This document shows, one piece after another, positions 61,148 to 64,000 of a stretch of 64,000 bases of DNA; position 1 is the first letter of the stretch; each line of letters starts with the position of its first letter. A model generated the notes under the pieces. The model was given only the letters and a program-made list of their open reading frames with translations. It was not told where the DNA came from and did no database searches. The stretch spans positions 4,533,501 through 4,597,500 of the forward strand of contig NZ_JAPZBC010000001.1 in NCBI RefSeq assembly GCF_027460265.1, given 5' to 3'. The position numbers were made by a program, and so were the translations under genes. This stretch comes from Streptomyces sp. WMMC940. GTDB lineage: Bacteria > Actinomycetota > Actinomycetes > Streptomycetales > Streptomycetaceae.

Positions 61148-61379
61148 GGTTGTTTGAGTCCTCCGTCGGTGCCACGCGCGGCGTCCCTCCCCCCGGGAGA
61201 CGCTCGATTCGTCGGTCCGGTTGTGTGTGACCGCGGCCTGGCCGGCCGGATGTACCGGATCGCGTCACACTATCCGCCCAGTTCAGCGGTGGGCGACGTC
61301 CGTGACAAATTCCACGCCCCTTACAACCGGGCAATCCGCCCAATCTTCATGGACTGCCGGTGACTCTTTGGGCAGGGCT

Positions 61380-62600
61380 TTACTCGCACCCGGCCGATGT
61401 CGCGTTGGTGCCGGAGAACGTGGGTGTCGCCGACGGGTTCTGCGACCCCGTCCCACTGTCACGTTCCGTGTCCCCCGCGGTGCTCGCCGTCGTCTCCTTG
61501 GGCACCACACGCACCGGGGCGTCCTTGCGCAGCCGCTCGAAGAGCCGGCTCGCCGCCGGCTGCGCGAGGACATCGCGGTTGGGGTCGTGCGGGTAGGACC
61601 GGCGAGGCACGGTGAGGAACTGCACGCGCTCCGTCGGTACGCCGCGCAGGGAGCGGGCCAGATCGAACAGGTCCTTCAGGGAGTCCAGGCCCGGATCGGT
61701 GGTGAGCGACCTGGTCGCCGCGTCGAGCACGGGGTAGAGGCGGGCCGGGTTCAGCAGGACCCCGTTGCTCTGGACCTTGTTGAAGAGCGCGCCGAGGAAC
61801 TGCTGCTGCCGGTCCATGCGTTCGGTGTCGCTGCCGTCCCCGAGGGACTTGCGGGCGCGGACGTAGCCGAGGGCCTGCTCGCCGTTCAGGGTGTGCTTGC
61901 CGGCCTTCAGCCTCAGATGCGCGTCCGCGTCGTCGATGGGCGCCGGCAGGCAGACCGTCACCCCGCCCACGGCGTCGACCATGCTCTTGAAGCCGTGGAA
62001 GTCGACGACCATGTGGTGGTCGATCCGGACTCCGGTGAGCCGTTCGACGGTGCGGATCGTGCAGGCCGCGCCGCCGATGGCGAAGGCCGAGTTGAACTGG
62101 GCGTACTGCGCCCGGCTGCGGGTGCCCTCGGCGGTACGGCAGCTCGGGATGTCGACCAGGAGGTCGCGGGGCACGGACACCGCGGTCACGCTCCGGCGGT
62201 CGCCCGCGACGTGCAGCAGGATCGTGGTGTCCGAGCGCTGCACGCCCTTGTCGCGGCCGTACTTGCCGTTCTCGGTGCCGGCGCGGCTGTCGGAGCCGAT
62301 CAGCAGGATGTTCTGCGCGCCGTGCGGTGCGGGCAGCGGGCGCTCCCTGTCGTAGCGCTCCAGTTCCTCCACGGCGGTCAGGTCCGTGGTGATGTTGCCC
62401 TCCAGCTTGCGGTACAGCCACCAGCCGACGCCGGAGACCAGCAGTACGAGGAGCGAGACGCCCAGCGCGACCCATCGCATGCTCCGGCGCCGCCGCCCCT
62501 TCCCGCCCCGGCGCCGTCCGCCGCCCGCACCGTAGCCGTCACCGGCGGCGTGCTCCGCGGTGTCGTCCGGTTCGGCGGGCGTGCCGGCGCTGTCGGTCAC
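61380..62600 (-). CDS. LCP family protein 5
   Basis: 406 residues. An acidic then Arg/Gly-rich cytosolic N-terminus, a membrane helix (WVALGVSLLVLLVSGVGWWL), the LCP domain (ILLIGSDSRAGTE, RSDTTILLHVAGD, VSVPRDLLVDIPS, QFNSAFAIGGAACTIRTV, ALGYVRARKSLGDGSD) and a short Ser/Thr-rich tail without LytR_C. The canonical RSDT motif is intact. The GTG at 62600 follows GAGGA by about 10 nt. A 232-bp gap separates it from LCP 4, so it may be transcribed on its own. Confidence 0.9.
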   Translation of the reverse strand: MTDSAGTPAEPDDTAEHAAGDGYGAGGGRRRGGKGRRRRSMRWVALGVSLLVLLVSGVGWWLYRKLEGNITTDLTAVEELERYDRERPLPAPHGAQNILLIGSDSRAGTENGKYGRDKGVQRSDTTILLHVAGDRRSVTAVSVPRDLLVDIPSCRTAEGTRSRAQYAQFNSAFAIGGAACTIRTVERLTGVRIDHHMVVDFHGFKSMVDAVGGVTVCLPAPIDDADAHLRLKAGKHTLNGEQALGYVRARKSLGDGSDTERMDRQQQFLGALFNKVQSNGVLLNPARLYPVLDAATRSLTTDPGLDSLKDLFDLARSLRGVPTERVQFLTVPRRSYPHDPNRDVLAQPAASRLFERLRKDAPVRVVPKETTASTAGDTERDSGTGSQNPSATPTFSGTNATSAGCE

Positions 62601-62829
62601 GTGGCGTCCGTCCTCGCGGTGGTCTGTCGCAGTACCCACCGCCGATGATCCACCGGACCTGCCGCCGCGGCCTGCGGGCCCGGTGCCCACTGGGCCGAAC
62701 GGGTGAACTCCGCGGCGCTCGCCGTATGAAGTCGCTGGTCAGGGCCGTGCCAGGCGGGCGGGTGCGGGCGGCATGGGCCGGGGCGACCGGGGCCCGGGTC
62801 CGCCGGCGGTGCCGTGCCGCGCCGGCGGA

Positions 62830-63582
62830 TCAGACCGCCGTGCCCGTCACCCGCTCGCTCCCCATCCGCTTCTCCAGGTCCTGCGCCGGCAGCCGGTCCA
62901 GGTTCCGGCAGAGCACGACCGAGCCGCCGGACGCGAGAGGTGCGTACAGCCCGGCGGACAGCCCCTCCCAGCTCGCGTACCCGTGGCCCGACAGCAGTCT
63001 CGACCCGGGCGCCAGGCCCAGCTCGGCGGCGTCCGCACGGGCGCGCTCGACGAGCTGCGCCCCGGTGAACTCCACCCCTCCGACGGCGAGCGCGGGAGCG
63101 TCCGCGTCGACCGGTACGTAAGGGGTGAAGCGGTCGCCCTGGCCGGGGACCTCCACCGCGTAGTCGGCGAAACCCTCGGGCGCCTGCGGGAACCGGCCGC
63201 CGAGCGGCCGCAGCGCCAGCGCGATCCGCTCACCGGAGCAGGCGCGGGCGGCGTCGAGGGTGTCCGGGCCGCTCACGACCAGGTCCGCGGCCGCCGGGTC
63301 GCCCCCGACGTCCGCGACGACTCCCACCGAGGAGCAGGAGAGCAGCCACACCGCCGTCTGCCAGTGCGCGGGCAGCAGCAGGGCGAGCCGGTCGCCCGGT
63401 TCGGCGGACAGGCCGTCCTGGAGGAGGTTCGATGTCTTGGCCACCCAATTGGCGAAGGTGGCGACGGACAATTCCACGCGCTCACCGGTGGCATCGTCGT
63501 AGAAGGTGACCAACGGGCGTGCGGGGTCCGCGGCGAGCGCGGATCGCAGCAGGTCGGCCGGGGTGCGGTCGCTGGCGTTCAC
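62830..63582 (-). CDS. TIGR03089-type protein (partial adenylate-forming fold)
   Basis: 250 residues. The sequence PLVTFYDDATGERVELSVATF followed by NWVAKTSNLLQDGLSAEPGD and RLALLLPAHWQTAVWLLSC is like the start of acyl-CoA synthetase-type enzymes, but the protein ends before the AMP-binding core and lacks the P-loop-like SGTTG motif. Actinobacteria have conserved proteins of this short form (TIGR03089 as I recall), role unknown. The GTG at 63582 lacks a strong ribosome site. Confidence 0.78.
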   Translation of the reverse strand: MNASDRTPADLLRSALAADPARPLVTFYDDATGERVELSVATFANWVAKTSNLLQDGLSAEPGDRLALLLPAHWQTAVWLLSCSSVGVVADVGGDPAAADLVVSGPDTLDAARACSGERIALALRPLGGRFPQAPEGFADYAVEVPGQGDRFTPYVPVDADAPALAVGGVEFTGAQLVERARADAAELGLAPGSRLLSGHGYASWEGLSAGLYAPLASGGSVVLCRNLDRLPAQDLEKRMGSERVTGTAV

Positions 63583-63709
63583 CCGCGCAAGGGTACGCCG
63601 CGCCCGCCGCGCCCGTGCCGCCGTCCCGGTGAGGAGCTCCCCCGGACGGGCCGACGGCGCGCCGGTTTCCCGGTGGGCGGATCCCCGGCCGCCGCCCGAG
63701 GATCGAGCC

Positions 63710-64000
63710 ATGCGTGCCTACCTTGCATCCTCCATCGGAGTCGCCTGCACCGCCGCCCTCGTTCTTCCCGCACTCACCCCCGTGGCCTCCGCCGCGCCGC
63801 GCGTGCCGGATCTCCCGGGCTCGACGCAGTCGTTGCCCCTGGTGCCCCTGCCCGGCTACGAACGCGCGGCCGGCGGGGCGGTCGTCCAAGGTCTGCCGCA
63901 GCGCGAGACCCGGCCGTTCTCCCTCGTCGGTGTCGTGTGGGAGGACCCGGACAGCGAGCTCCACGGCTCGGTCCAGGTCCGTACCCGCGCCACCGGCTCG
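63710..64000 (+). CDS. Secreted protein, N-terminal part (possible amidase), cut by window edge
   Basis: 97 codons are visible. The ATG has GAGGA 7 nt upstream. A signal peptide covers about residues 1-29 (ACTAALVLPALTPVASA), followed by VPDLPGSTQSLPLVPLPGYE and PFSLVGVVWEDPDSELHGSV. The latter recalls the N-terminal region of Streptomyces peptidoglycan-recognition/N-acetylmuramoyl-alanine amidase proteins, but the catalytic domain is outside the window. Divergent from the TIGR03089-type gene. Confidence 0.7.
   Translation, partial: MRAYLASSIGVACTAALVLPALTPVASAAPRVPDLPGSTQSLPLVPLPGYERAAGGAVVQGLPQRETRPFSLVGVVWEDPDSELHGSVQVRTRATGS

Noticed and set aside
62830..63582. Truncated acyl-CoA synthetase pseudogene
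   Set aside because: The short form has intact coding character to its stop and resembles a conserved short family, so decay is not supported.

Overview
The window is very GC-rich (third codon positions almost always G or C), uses GTG/ATG starts with GGAGG-type ribosome sites, contains three rare TTA leucine codons, and carries a WhiJ-type HTH/DUF397 pair, MglB-like roadblock proteins, a SigB/SigF-type sigma factor and five LytR-CpsA-Psr proteins. Together these point to a Streptomyces chromosome (core region). From memory, and not checked by search, the gene order resembles the S. coelicolor SCO3040-SCO3080 neighbourhood. No tRNA, rRNA, insertion sequence, prophage or CRISPR array was seen.

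Layout, left part. 1-7.6 kb: a cut-off DUF4287 gene, a leaderless small gene, an anchored protein of unknown function, a thiolase behind a TetR-like operator, an SGNH hydrolase, cystathionine beta-synthase and an RpiR-type regulator. 7.7-9.9 kb: a reverse-strand cluster of three roadblock proteins and one DUF4388-like protein with no GTPase gene; two of its genes carry a TTA codon, so translation probably needs the bldA tRNA. 10-13.6 kb: an amino-acid permease, an SRPBCC protein and a diaminopimelate-decarboxylase-like enzyme. 13.7-20.3 kb: a histidine-utilisation locus, hutU, an AllC-like amidohydrolase, hutF, a scar with two decayed genes, then hutI behind a leader that can fold in two mutually exclusive ways.

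Middle part. 20.5-31.3 kb: an extracellular polysaccharide locus made of a forward operon (GNAT/CelD-like protein, glycosyltransferase, polysaccharide deacetylase, large membrane protein, small membrane protein, GH26-like hydrolase) meeting a reverse pair (TTA-containing DegT aminotransferase and a flippase fused to an extra membrane domain). 31.4-33.7 kb: a sigma factor divergent from its anti-anti-sigma factor and anti-sigma kinase. 33.8-37.8 kb: an operon of four secreted or anchored proteins, two with sortase-type LPRTG/LADTG tails. 38-42.7 kb: a POT peptide transporter with an intrinsic terminator in its leader, a two-component system and a GtrA protein.

Right part. 42.8-45.7 kb: purK-purE-dipeptidase, with leaderless starts. 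45.8-50.8 kb: CGNR regulator and VOC protein, UDP-glucose 6-dehydrogenase, acyl-CoA dehydrogenase, PadR regulator and its DUF1700-type membrane partner. 50.9-52.6 kb: ATP-binding protein divergent from a WhiJ-like HTH and DUF397 pair. 52.7-62.6 kb: five LCP glycopolymer ligases with a thioesterase and a family-2 glycosyltransferase between them. 62.8-64 kb: a TIGR03089-type protein and the start of a secreted protein. The recurring themes are cell-surface glycopolymers, surface anchoring, developmental regulation and amino-acid catabolism.
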